In this document: one piece after another, positions 34,910 through 46,039 of the stretch | Numbering within the stretch: the stretch's first letter is position 1 | Layout of the letters: each line of letters starts with the position of its first letter | Assembly: GCA_026315105.1 (NCBI GenBank) | Contig: CM048745.1 | Location: forward strand, 743,501,006-743,565,005 | Reading direction: 5' to 3' | Origin: Locusta migratoria | Lineage: Eukaryota > Arthropoda > Insecta > Orthoptera > Acrididae | Length of the DNA: 64,000 bases | Position numbers and translations under genes: made by a program | Notes under the pieces: generated by a model | Seen by the model: only the letters and a program-made list of their open reading frames with translations | Database searches by the model: none | What the model was told of the DNA's origin: nothing

Positions 34910-37900
34910 ATTTATGTTAGAAATGGAATCCCTTTCATACCAATGATGGACTTTTGTTCCAGGGACCTGGTGACCATCAGGATGCAGCAACGTGAGGAAG
35001 GTATCACGAAGGAAATTGTTTTGGCCTCAGCATACCTTCTTTATGAAGACAGCTCTCCTCCTCCTCCTCTGGAAGTGAGGAGACTGACTGAAGCCTGCCA
35101 TTGGCAAGGTGACGAACTGGTGGTGGGATGTGATGCCAATGCCCACAATCTATTGTGGGGCAGCAAGGACACCAACAGTAGAGGTGAGCACCTTCTACTA
35201 TCTAACAACTTGGACATCCTGAATAGGTGTGATGAACTTACATTCAGGAATAGTAGAAGGGAAGAAGTAATTGACATAACTTTTAGTTCCATGGTGATCG
35301 GAAGTTACGTCAAACAGTTGCATGTGGTCCTGGAGCCATCCTCATCAGATCACATGTATATTAAATTCAAGGTTGAAATGAGAACCAGATAGACCATGGC
35401 CTATAGGAATCCCAGGAAAACGGACTGGGAGACATATAGAAAAGACCTTGACTTCAGCCTATCGGAAATTAAAACTTCGATAAGGAATCCAGCAGAGTTT
35501 GAGGGGAAGTAGTAGAGGCCGTAATCTCTGCTACACTGACCTCATACCAGGACAAATGCTCAATCACCAAGAAGTGTACAAATAGGAGTGTGCCTTGGTG
35601 GAATAATAACCTGGAAATGCCAAGGAAACAGGTACGAAGACCCTTGCGAGGCGCAAAGGACACTGGGCAACGTATCGTGAGGCCCTTGTCAATTACAACC
35701 TTGCCATCAGACGGGCAAAGGAGGCATCCTGGAAGGTATACTGTGAGGAAGTGGAGGGCACAGCTGCTCAAGCGAGGCTTCATAAAATCCTCACTAGAGT
35801 ACCAACTAATCCAGGAGGAACATTGAGGAAGGAGGATGGGGAGTATACAAAGACAGCACATGAAACGCTGGAACTGCTCCCCAAGACTCACTTTCCTCAA
35901 TATACTCTGGGGGATAACTCAGACTAGAATGTGATTCCTGAGAGACAACGATTCTCAGGTATTCACAAAGAGGACTGGGATTTGGCCAAGGAGTGTGTCA
36001 ATTTTTGTAAGGTCCGATGGGTGGTGGGAACATTTCAACCGTTCAAGTCACCTGGCCCCGATGCAATCTTTCCAGCTCTCCTGCAACAAGCGGGAGAAAA
36101 TCTTATTAGATTCCTATGCAGGTTATTCAGGGTCAGCCTAGCAGCAGGAATCATTCCCAATGCCTGGAGGGCAGTGAAGGTTGTCCTCATTCCTAAACCA
36201 GGGAGAATTGATCATACCAAGGCCAAGGATATGAGACCAATCAGCCTGTCATCCTCCAATCTTAAGACATTGGAAAAGCTGGATAATGTGCATGTTGGAG
36301 AAAGGAGGTTAAGTAGGGCTCCTCTACATTCAAACCAACATGCATATCAGCCAGGTAAACCATGTGAGAGAGCTCTCCACCAACTGGTTGGGAAGATGGA
36401 GAAAGCACTACACTTTCAGGAAATAGCCCTCTGCATCTTCCTGGACATCGAGGGGGCTTTTAGCAACACGACCGATTCCACGGTTAGGGCAGCAGAGGTG
36501 CATGACCTAGGGACCACTATATGTAGGTGGACTAGGGCCATGCTTAGTGGAAGAAAGGTAGAAGCTACCATGATGAATGAAAAAATGGTAATCAACACCA
36601 CTAGGGGTTGCCTGCAAGGAGGAGTTTTTTCCCCTTTATTGTGGAATCTAGTGGTGAATGATCTCATTGGAGAATTAAACTCTAGGCAGTACTTTTGCCA
36701 AGGATACGCAGATGATCTTGTCATAGTAATACTTGGTAAATTTGCTGACACAGAAAGAATATGGCACAAGGTGCTTTGCACAAGACTGGTGCAGAAAACA
36801 GGATATGGGGGTTAGTCCTAAGAAGACTGTTGTTGTACCATTCACAAAGAAGCACATCCAACATTCAAGTTGGAATCTAAAGCTTTTCAATGAAGCTCTA
36901 CCTGTGAAGGGGACAGTGAAATATCTAGGGGTTACCCTAGATGAGAAACTGACATGGATCCCTCACATCAGGAATATTTGCTCCGAGGCAAAAGGTAATC
37001 TCGTAAGTACCAGGAGAGCTTGTGGCAAAAATTGGGGCCTGAGCCCCAAGGGTATGCACTGGATATACACCATAGTGATTAGACCCAGGATCACATATGG
37101 GGGCGGTCGTGTGGTGGAAGAAGGTAGAACAGCAGGTTGCTGCTAAGGAGGTTGGTAAGGTGCAGAGATTAGTCTGCTTAGCCATAACAGGCGGAATTAG
37201 CAGCACACCAACTGCTGGGATGGAAATCATGCTGGATATGCCCCCATTACACCTTTGGGTCAAGATGGAGGCAGCGGCCGATGCATACAGACTCAAATCT
37301 GGCAACAACTGGAACTCTTTGGGGTATCCAGAATCACACACTAAAATAGTGAGTGAGGTAAATATAGGAAAGGTTGGGGAAATGCCGGCCGACTCTATTA
37401 TAACCCCATACTGCTTCAACAAGCCTTTCAATATAACAATTGGAAGTAGGGAGCAGTGGGAGAAAATAGTTCGACAGCTTATGAGGGATATTGTCTGGTT
37501 CATTGACGGGTCAAAATCAGACTAAGGCGTTGGGGCCGGGGTATACGGGATAAAGCCAAGACTGGAGGGCGTCATCTCTCTAGGGAAACTGGCCTCAGTA
37601 TTCCAGGCCGAAATCACTGCCATCAGAGCATGTGTGGAGGAGAATTTGCGTAGGTGCTACAAAGATCGTAGCATCTTTATCTATTCAGACAGCCCTGAGA
37701 TCACTGGCAGCTCCTGCAACAAGGTCTAAAATTGTTGCAGAATGTCACAGGGTTCTGGTGGAGCTAGGGGAAAGCAATAGAGTAAACCTATTGTGGGTCC
37801 CTGGCCACTCGGGGATCAGTGGCAACGAACATGCCGACAGATTAGCCAGGATGGGGGCAGGGACTCCATTTATTGGACCGGAACCTGTCCTGACAATCAC

Positions 37901-38390
37901 CAAGCCAATGATCAAATTGGAGCTACGTAACTGGCTCAGAAGACAGCACGTAGAATATTGGACCAAAGTCTACCAACAAAAACATGGCAAGGTAATGATA
38001 CCAAAGCCATGTTTTAAAAGAAGCTCTGCAATCCTGGGCCTGAACAGGAGAGAGATTAGACTCATGGCTGGATTGCTGACAGGCCATGGGAATTTCAAGA
38101 AACACCTACATACAATGGGAATAACAGAAAAGGACCCTAAATGTAGCATCTGTGATGACTGATGAAACTGCATCACATTTAATCTTTGAATGCATTGTAT
38201 TGGAGAGTAAAAGGCACACAACATTTGGGACAACCAGACCCGGAGAAATTGTGTCTAATAAAGAACTGGTAAAGGGACTCCTTGCACTGTTCAAGGGCAT
38301 TGGTTTGCTTTACTAGATAGGCCTATACAGGGAGCGATACGCACAATAAAAAAGACTGTTTTGGGTTCCCTGGAAAAATCAAATCAAATC
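34910..38390 (+). mobile_element. RNase-H-bearing LINE (I superfamily, LOA/R1-like), 5'-truncated
   Basis: Inserted in element B with a short duplication aaggc (34905-34909 and 38391-38395) and a 3' tail of AATCA-type repeats (38376-38390). The 5' end starts inside the endonuclease, so it is truncated. It is distinct from families 1 and 2: the wording of its endonuclease (GCDANAHNLLWGSKD) and RT (SLSSSNLKTLEKL) differs. It is the only copy of this family in the window. Confidence 0.85.
34911..38320 (+). pseudogene. LINE polyprotein: APE (partial), reverse transcriptase, RNase H, Cys-His tail; broken
   Basis: 34911-35391: endonuclease part with VVGCDANAHNLLWGSKD, EVIDITFSS and SSSDHMYIKF, ended by a stop. 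35931-36815: RT with KSPGPDAIFPALLQQAG, VVLIPKPGRIDHTKAKD, LCIFLDIEGAFSNT, RGCLQGGVFSPLLWNL and the catalytic QGYADDLVIV, then a frameshift near 36780. 36790-37145: VSPKKTVVVPFT and VKYLGVTLDEKLTWIPHI. 37097-37525: to IVWFIDGSKSD, where a TAA interrupts RNase H. 37560-38160: AEITAIRACVEEN, YSDSPEITG, HSGISGNEHADRLARMG, then CSICDD and, after a frame change, HLIFEC. At least four breaks, so inactive. Confidence 0.88.
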
Positions 38391-39524
38391 AAGGCGGCCA
38401 ATCAGATTCCACGTTTCATGTGTTGTGAATTTGGTCTTTCTTCACATGCTTTTTTGCTCAGATTTAATAATTTCTTGCAGTGTAAATTCAATTAAGTGTT
38501 TCTCTCTCAAGTAATATGACTGACAATTTTTCCAGTGAATTGCAATTGAATAATTAACGTTATTAAAATTAGTGTTCACTTCCCTAAGAAAAAAACAGAT
38601 GGTGGTTAATTTGGAAGAATGCGTGTATGTCGAAGTTCTGGTTCTGAACCGGAGATTCGGGCGATACGCGCCCTCACGTACTAAAAAAAAATTCCTTGTT
38701 TAACCTATACCTAACCATCTAAATGCTACGCTACAGATCAATTTTTTAAATGAAAGGATGTTTCCAACACACTTTCAGACTACTCTTTAACACATTATTG
38801 ATAACTTCAAAAACAACAGGCCAGTGCAGCGTTAAGGTTAGGTGCATAAGTTATACAAGAAGTTTTGTCTCGTAGTAGCGCCTGAATATCCAGTTCAGAA
38901 CCGCTCAGTTTAAGTAATTGCGCTCGTAAAGGTTGCGGAAGTCATGCAATCACCACAACTAAAATCACTGGTGAAAATAATTTTGACTACACAGTATAGC
39001 CAGTACTCTTAATCTCCATTACAGAACGTAAATATAAATCCCACATTTATTGCAATGCAATATGTTAACCTAAAGATTTTTACATCCACTACACCAATTC
39101 AAAACAAACATGTTTACAAAACATAAAGAGTTATTGGCTGCATGAACGCAACTGCTGATTGGCTCCGGCGCCGTTGCCAACGTCCAAACATGAAAAGCCA
39201 CACGCGGACTCAAACTGCACTTCAGCCGAAAAACCTTGTGTGATCTACAGAGTAGTCCAGTGTCTTATTTTTCTCTGTTACATACAACACAGTTTTGTTT
39301 AACAACCGAACTGGAAGCATACCAGTACAAAAATTATGATGGGAATTTTACTATATTAGTGCAAAGCAACAAAGTATCTTTAATAGTCTCAGCACAAAGA
39401 TATTCAAGTTTTATATTTTTTCCTCCATCACTAGAATCTGTAGGACTATACAAGGCTCTTTACCTAATATTGCCACCTGGTCCTTTAATGTCACAAATAG
39501 GCCTATAATGTATAATCACTACAG

Positions 39525-40126
39525 TTATAGTTTTACAATACACCTTCCACATCTGTAGATCACTAAGGACTTCCCAGGGTCATCACTAACATTTGTTTTG
39601 TCATAATTGAATATATTAGCTGGAGGCACATTCGCAAGAGTCTCTTTCAGAGTGTTAAAATATGCCATAATTTCAGGTGAGACACTAGCACGAGAGACTG
39701 TAATATTAGATGCTAGACGCAGCCCTGCAAAATTTTTATGTCGCTCTAAGACACCACAAACCCAATCTTTGCCTGGGAGATTATCTGTGAATTTAGTGCA
39801 TTCTCTACCTTGTTCATCCAGGAAAGATTTAACAAACATTCTCAAACCTAATGAAGTCAATGGAAATCCCCAGGAGGCACACTTTACAAGAGCTGTCAGA
39901 AATGCTTTTTCTTCATCTTGGGTAAACACTGCCTGAGCACCAGATTTTTTAATTCTAAGTCCGTGTATTTATTATACAAAGTACCATAAGCCAGTTTGTG
40001 TTTTGCAGCTGCATTTCTGAGTGACATATTGTTGTCAATAACATCTTTCAAAGCTGCTTCAACTTAGGATTCTAAGTAATTACCATACACTCTAGAACCA
40101 AGGGCACATTTATATATTCTTCCCAT
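39525..40126 (-). pseudogene. Pogo/Tigger-type transposase, N-terminal half
   Basis: Starts at 40126 (MGRIYKCALGSRVYGNYLES, then an in-frame TAA), continues AALKDVIDNNMSLRNAAAKH and KLAYGTLYNKYTDLELKN (helix-turn-helix, psq-like). After a frameshift near 39950 come AVFTQDEEKAFLTALVKCA and SWGFPLTSLGLRMFVKSFLD, then WVCGVLERHKNFAGLR (second DNA-binding domain) and NIFNYDKTNVSDDPGK, the first Asp of the DDE catalytic domain (family D-E-T-N reads D-K-T-N here). The sequence ends at 39525, so most of the catalytic domain is lost. Upstream, 40259-40275 and 40615-40631 share gtgatcaatctcacccc, possible subterminal transposase sites. Confidence 0.8.
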
Positions 40127-42460
40127 CTTAAATCACTGTAACAAAACAAGCAAGGAAGTGTAAACATACTGTATCTGCAATAACAGTGAAATTGTCTGAT
40201 ATTTAAGGGATCCCAATACTACATCATGTATATTTGTCCAGCAGTGAATTTATGTAATGCCGTGATCAATCTCACCCCATACAGATTTAGAAGTGAGTCA
40301 GGAAACTAACTTATCACAAAAGTACTAATAAACAGTACTAAATAACCAAGGAATAACAATTCTAAAGGTAGTATTTAACCAGCAATATACCTAAATCAAA
40401 TTTAACTTACATGCAATCGTAAATAGGTCAGTGGATACACACACAAAATTCACTGAGCTTTAACATGTGCTTCTCTCCAAACTGTAGGCACTACTTGATA
40501 TCCAAGGTGGTGAACACATTCAATAATACTTTACAAATACTGTCAACAATGAGAAACAACAATAGCTGTAATTGTTAGCTTGAAATTTATTTTCAAGTAG
40601 AAAGTTGCATAGTGATCAATCTCACCCCATTCCACGGTAGGGCCTAAGGACACTTCAATGTTTTGACTTTATTATAGTATATACCAACCCATACAGGTTC
40701 ATAAATATATTAACCTTAAGAAGGTAGGCCTAGCAAACAGATCCTCCTCAAATTCCTCTTAAGCCTTCGTAGGTACCGTATTCATAAAAAAATGTGTCCA
40801 ATGATAAACCATCCCTTTTTCTATAAAGCCCATTTGTACAATAGACAGATACCCATAAATCACTATCAAGTCCTTTTAAGAAATGCATATGATCAACCAC
40901 CAACTGTTATGTTATACTTATAGCTTGACTGGTTTCGGTTGAGAACCTTCAGAGAAGTAAACTAAACAGCTTGATGAAGTTGATAGCCTACTTTATCTGC
41001 TACCTCATCAATACTGACATGCAAGTCAATAAAAAAAAAAAAATCTGATCAAGACTTGATATCAAGTGACGTGTTAAAAACATGAATTGATTTTCATATC
41101 AGTAAGGATAAGGTAGCAGATATGTATCAACTGAATCAGTCTTTATAGTTTCCTACTCTGGAGTTGGATTAGATGAACTGGGCTAGTCATGCCTATAATA
41201 AACAACTAATGGTTGATAATATTCATTTCTTAAAATATATTACGCTGGTACTCCTTATGTCAGTAAAAATTTTACTTTAGTTCATCTCTTAGACAAAAAT
41301 ATTTTCCAAACCTCACCATGAACATTTCTCAGTGACAAGACGACAGTAGGGTCTACATTAGATAATACACCTACAGCTGTATGAATTTAATACAACTGCG
41401 TCAGTAACATCAGCCAAAAGACACATTTAGCCCATGCTTCACTTTGTGACTAAGAACATAACAATCCAAAAACAAGCGTCGATTTCACGACACCGGACAA
41501 AACTACTATCATGATTTGCGGATGAATTATTTAAATGCAAGTAATAATATATCCATTCCCTGTGTGTATGCTGTACCTAATTCAACGACAAAAAATGTGT
41601 TTACTAGTCAATTGCTGAAATGTTTTCGTGAATAACAAATGATTAAAACACATGTGTTCCTCACAACAGCCGAAATCTGCAATTATTGACTCGCTACAAG
41701 AAAGTATAGAAATGTATCCACGAAACAAAAATACCTTCAGTCCACGCTAGTTACGTACGGTGATATTCTGCAACAAACGATACGTGGTTACCAGCGACTG
41801 TTGGTCAACCGACTTTGCTTACTGCGTGGGCGTCAACAGAAAGACTCTAGCGTCAGTATCATCACACACCTTGGATATAAAAACCTTCGACATCCCCTCT
41901 TTAAGTGAAAGAGCGAAAGACAACACGACCCACAACGAATCACATCCGTAATACGAACTATGTTCCTCTTTTAAGCCTCACATGCACTGTGAATGTTTCA
42001 GTACGTACCATTCGAATCATGAATCAGAAAATTCATTGTATTGTTTTGCTGGGTCATTATGGGACTTTTGACACTTTAATTGTATAAAAAATTCCTTCAG
42101 GCAGTTTGTCAATTCTTTCAAAATCAATTGGTCATTTCGCCAACGATCAGGTCAGCCTTCTTCGATGCTGCAAAATGGCGACTGCAAACGCTCAACATTT
42201 CTCCACTCTCTCTCACTGTTCACACTAAAATACAGTCTCCTGTTACAATACAACGTAGCTAAAACATGCACGTTTCACATAGGTAAGCTTCAGCCGTTAC
42301 TTTACATTTCAAAATCGAGCACAGAACTTCGTACAAAATACCACCCTTTCGAGTAGATACACCTGAGATGAGCTTGGCGGCAGGCACAATGCTAACCAGC
42401 TGGTTGGTCGGGCGAAGTCACGTGGTGCTAGGTACTTCCGGTTGAAAGGAACGATGCGAA
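40127..42460. other. Region upstream of Fsn; no gene recognised
   Basis: AT-rich to about 41700, then more balanced. 40127-40645 is probably the 5' part of the Tigger-like relic. No supported frame. On the minus strand 42166-42180 reads tcgccattttgcagc, a YY1-like CGCCATTTTG word often found near transcription starts. Confidence 0.4.
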
Positions 42461-42553
42461 TTGAACCGGAAGTTGATAATGGCAGTCGTTTTTCATTGGT
42501 TAGTTTTTCCCGTTATTCCTTGTTTGTTCCATGTGTTAGTAGGAACCGGCAAA
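42360..42553 (+). promoter_or_regulatory. Probable Fsn promoter and 5' untranslated region
   Basis: Lies just before the Fsn start codon and is less AT-rich and more CpG-rich than its surroundings. It contains a CACGTG E-box (42419-42424). There is no TATA box at an obvious distance. The transcription start is not determined. Confidence 0.35.
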
Positions 42554-43135
42554 ATGGTAGAAGAGTTGTCAGTGACGCTGCCAGACAATGTTTTGGAAGT
42601 TATATTTTCTTATTTGGACCTTCACGATCTAAGGAACTGCTCACTCGTGTGTAAGAGTTGGTACAGGTTTTTGAATGATGAAAATAATGACGTGTGGCGC
42701 TTACATTGCATAAGAAAATTGGCAGAGGAAGCCCTTAAGTCTGATTTACTTTCTTCTGTGCCAACGTATAAAGCAAAGTTGCGTGCGTTTTATCATGCAT
42801 GGAATCCGAATGACTGTTCGAGAAATGTTTACATCAAACCTAATGGATTCACACTTCATCGTAACCCTGTAGCGCAAAGTACGGACGCTGCCAGAGGAAA
42901 AATTGGGTTTAGGCATGGAAGGCATGCATGGGAAGTCATATGGGAAGGCCCACTTGGAACCGTAGCCGTAATAGGAATCGCAACGAAAGAAGCGCCGCTG
43001 CAGTGTCATGGTTACGTCGCTCTTTTGGGTTCTGATGACCAAAGCTGGGGATGGAACCTAGTGGATAATCATCTTCTTCATAATGGAGATTCGCAAGGAA
43101 ACTATCCTCTTTTGAACAATGCTCCTAAATATCAG
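42554..43135 (+). CDS. Fsn: F-box/SPRY domain-containing protein 1 (FBXO45 family), first coding exon
   Basis: Encodes 194 residues. An F-box lies at about 8-50 (LPDNVLEVIFSYLDLHDLRN then CSLVCKSWYRFL). A near-invariant linker follows (DVWRLHCIRKLAEEALKSDL, NDCSRNVYIKPNGFTLHRNP), then the start of the SPRY domain from about 100 (GKIGFRHGRHAWEVIWEGPL, YVALLGSDDQSWGWNLV, LLNNAPKYQ). I chose the ATG at 42554 (aaaATGG context) because the family N-terminus starts just before the F-box; an upstream in-frame ATG at 42461 would add 31 residues. The exon ends CAG|GTTTGTAC at phase 0. The family is about 250 residues, so roughly 60 C-terminal residues lie in a later exon that I could not find. In flies Fsn partners the E3 ligase Highwire and Skp1 to limit synapse growth by degrading the kinase Wallenda. 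Confidence 0.95.
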
Positions 43136-44488
43136 GTTTGTACACAGAATAAAATGCTAATATTTTTCTTTGTTAATTTTCTGCATTTCAGCAGATATCA
43201 GGATTCATTTCATTTACCTGTATTTATAACCACCTGTCTACATTATTTAAGTTTTTGAGCTTTCATGCTCAATAGTTTTGAATATCCTTGAAATATTTAT
43301 GTAGACATGATTAGTATTTCTCTAACCCCCCCCCCCCCCCCCCCCACCTTTCGTTACACTCATGCCCTTCCACATAAAATCTGTGTATCCAATTCACTCA
43401 TTACATACTGATACCATAAACAATATTATTTTCTAAGTAAGAAGTAGGCTACTTAGGATTATAGATTTAAACAATTGTTTTAATCCATTGAACTAAAAAC
43501 TAAATTTGGCCTACATAATTCGATAATTTACAATCTTGTTCAACATAACTGAACTAGGCTATCCATAACCTTAAATAGGCCTACCTAAGCAAGTTGCAAT
43601 TTACTGTACCAGCAGAAGTTACTACAGTAGGTTTATTGACAACGGCTGTTATCCTCTAATAATTTTCTTAATTAGTACTACCAAAACCATAGAACATAAT
43701 GTTCCTTTTTATTAATTCTTAATCACTGCTGTGGAAGTTTTTCGTTTACTTCGTTACAGATTTTCAGTGACTATTAAGCCTTTGCACCTCGGAGGCTTAG
43801 TGGGAAAGTGCCAGATTACAAATCAGAAAAGTCCTGGTCTTGATGCCCAGCCTTTTCTTGGATTCATATGTCACTTATCACTTCTTTCTGCTCTGGCTGT
43901 GTTGGTTGTTGTCAATAATATTAATGAGCTACATCACGATTTAGAATCGACTTTAAACTTTTGGTCCACCTGTATCTGATTACTGCGCAAGTACTAACCT
44001 TATTTAGGACAGAGGTTCAAAACCCAACACTCACCATCCTGAATTACGTTTTCTGTGATTTCCCTAAATTACTCCATGCAGATTCTGGGATGGTTCTTTT
44101 GAAAGGACAGGACCAATTTCCTTCCCTCTAATGACAGCAATGTCGATGGATCATTAAACCCTGGCATAACTGGGGACAGGGATACCACCTGTCAACTTTG
44201 ACCCACGACATCATCAATGTGTTGGAAAACCAGTATACGGGATAATATTTTAATACTTTTGTATTGTAAATGTGTGATTATCTTGGCAAATTACAACACC
44301 AGAATGTACCCTTGATCACATGTCTCAGCTCAAAAATTTGCGCCTTCGGCAATCACTTCAGGAAAAAAAGAAGTCTTGACCTGAACCTCAGTATTAGACT
44401 GAAGCTACAGATCACTTTAAATAAAAATCTATAATCTCTTCTGCATGCAAACAAACTATCGTCTTTAACTCAGCCATCACATAATCAC
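43136..44488 (+). other. Fsn intron; no exon recognised
   Basis: Begins at the donor after 43135. Contains a C-run (43326-43345). I looked for the SPRY C-terminus but saw no match on the plus strand here or elsewhere to the right of it. Confidence 0.5.
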
Positions 44489-44747
44489 GGCAGTAAAAGT
44501 TTACATACCATCCCGTGAAAGTAGTGTGCTGATGTTGACAACGACCTTTAAATGCTATTTAAAAACTAGATCACATAGAATGAGAGGGAATAATTCTTCA
44601 TACTGACCGTATGACACTATTCCTGCTCTACGGATGATAGGTTCTGGTATGTACCCTTGTCTGGTTAGTAAATTAACCTCATAAAGTGAAGATTCTGTTG
44701 TCAATACTAGCACTTTACTCTGTTGAGACAGTAAGTAAAATTTAACC
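44489..44747 (+). repeat. Hairpin element family, degenerate copy
   Basis: The right part (cctgctctacggatgatagg, then gtatgtacccttgtctggt and gtaagtaaaatttaacc at the end) matches the right arm of the element at 49166-49887. The left arm is only weakly visible (tgatgttgacaac at 44530). Confidence 0.5.
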
Positions 44748-45827
44748 ATTACACCACCTACAAACACACAGGAACACAACAGGTCGATGCCACAGGTCAA
44801 AGCCGACAGGCGGTATCCATCTTCAGATGAGCCTAAACCCATCCTTCTTAGGACCAATTTTGTTCCCTCTAATGACAACAATGTTGACAGAATGTTAACC
44901 ATTAATGCATGACTTTTTATCTGAAGCTATAAAAACTACTAGCATAAGTCTAGGCCTATGTAACACTACGGTATGTATACAAGCAGCTACAAATGAATTT
45001 GTGGTAAAGGTATGTAGCTAATCTAATCTACTACACTATGCATTAAAGGTTTAAACCCTAATCTTCCTTCCTGCAACCAATTTCCTTTCACTAATGTTGA
45101 CAGAATGTTCCAAACTTTAATCTACCTTCCTTTATAACTGTTTGAGTAAATTAAAGGTCAGAGGAAGGCAACAACATGCTATTTTCAAGAGGTCCGTGCC
45201 TTGTAAAGCAATGTTGTGTTCAAATCAATCTTTGGAGTTATCAGCTAACTAGTTTACCTTAGTACCGTATATTAGATGTACCGGTACCCTGTAATTTGTA
45301 ATCTTTGAATAGTTGCAGTTGGTAAACAGGAGAGACAAATTTCATTTTAGCTTATTATTTTTTTAGGTTCATATTGAAAATAGTTTCCTAAATTTAATAC
45401 AGGTGTGTCATATGGATGGATACCATTTAGAAGTACAAATGTATTATTACACAAATCCAAGGACTATTATTAGTAGGGCCTATTTGTTTTATATTAGGTG
45501 TACCGGTACTCTCTTTCTCCTAGAAGTTAATGCCATATTTTAGAACAGTACCAAAAAACATTTTGTGTAAGTCTAGGCCTATAGGCTATAATGTTAGTCA
45601 ATTGGTTTTGCTGTTTTTCTATTCACAAGGAAGCTGTCCTTTGCTTCAATAGCAACTAAAATTATATAATGTTAATCATTAAGTTCTACCTTCATGCTAA
45701 AAGTGAGTTCATGCTAGGCATAGATCTCCATTTAAATCTAAAGCAAGGAATAAATAATAATAACAACTTCAATATGATTCAAAACTCATTTGTCTACATT
45801 TTGTTGTGATTTGTGAATAACCATGGC
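44748..45827. other. No gene recognised
   Basis: AT-rich, probably Fsn intron. No frame or repeat edge supported. Confidence 0.4.
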
Positions 45828-46000
45828 AGAATAGCCGTGTGCACTATGGCGCCCAGCTGCGGTGCCTGCGGCCATTCGCTGTCGGGAGTTGGAGTCCTCC
45901 CTCAGGCATGGGTGTTTGTGTTGTCCTTAGCATAAGAAAGTGTAAGTAGTTTGTAAGCTTAGGGACTGATGACCAACGTAGTTAAGTCCCCTAAACAAAA
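45828..46000 (+). mobile_element. tRNA-derived SINE (same family as 33032-33235)
   Basis: The head carries a B-box-like GGAGTTGGAGTCCTCCCTC (eroded from GGTTCGAGTCC), followed by aggcatgggtgtttgtgttg, gtaagcttagggactgatga and gttaagtcccctaaa at the 3' end. These blocks are the complement of the body of the SINE at 33032. The A box is poorly kept. Confidence 0.75.
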
Positions 46001-46039
46001 ATTTGTGTATAGCCTAACATAGGTAAGTTACTCTTAAAG

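Larger units (their letters stand above)
34826..39227 (-). mobile_element. TIR element B (about 0.92 kb) split by a LINE, 8-bp target duplication
   Basis: Starts GGTAAAAGTGCAGTTT at 34826 and ends with the complement of GGCTGAAGTGCAGTTT at 39227, flanked by perfect 8-bp copies of gaaaaacc (34818-34825, 39228-39235). It is the same family as element A in opposite orientation. 38396-39227 aligns to the reverse complement of 29457-29680 plus 30795-31400, and 34826-34909 to the other end. The inserted LINE occupies 34910-38390. No transposase is visible. Confidence 0.88.

Noticed and set aside
39236..39508. Plus-strand 90-aa frame
   Set aside because: No domain, AT-rich, adjacent to element B and the Tigger relic. 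No evidence of coding.
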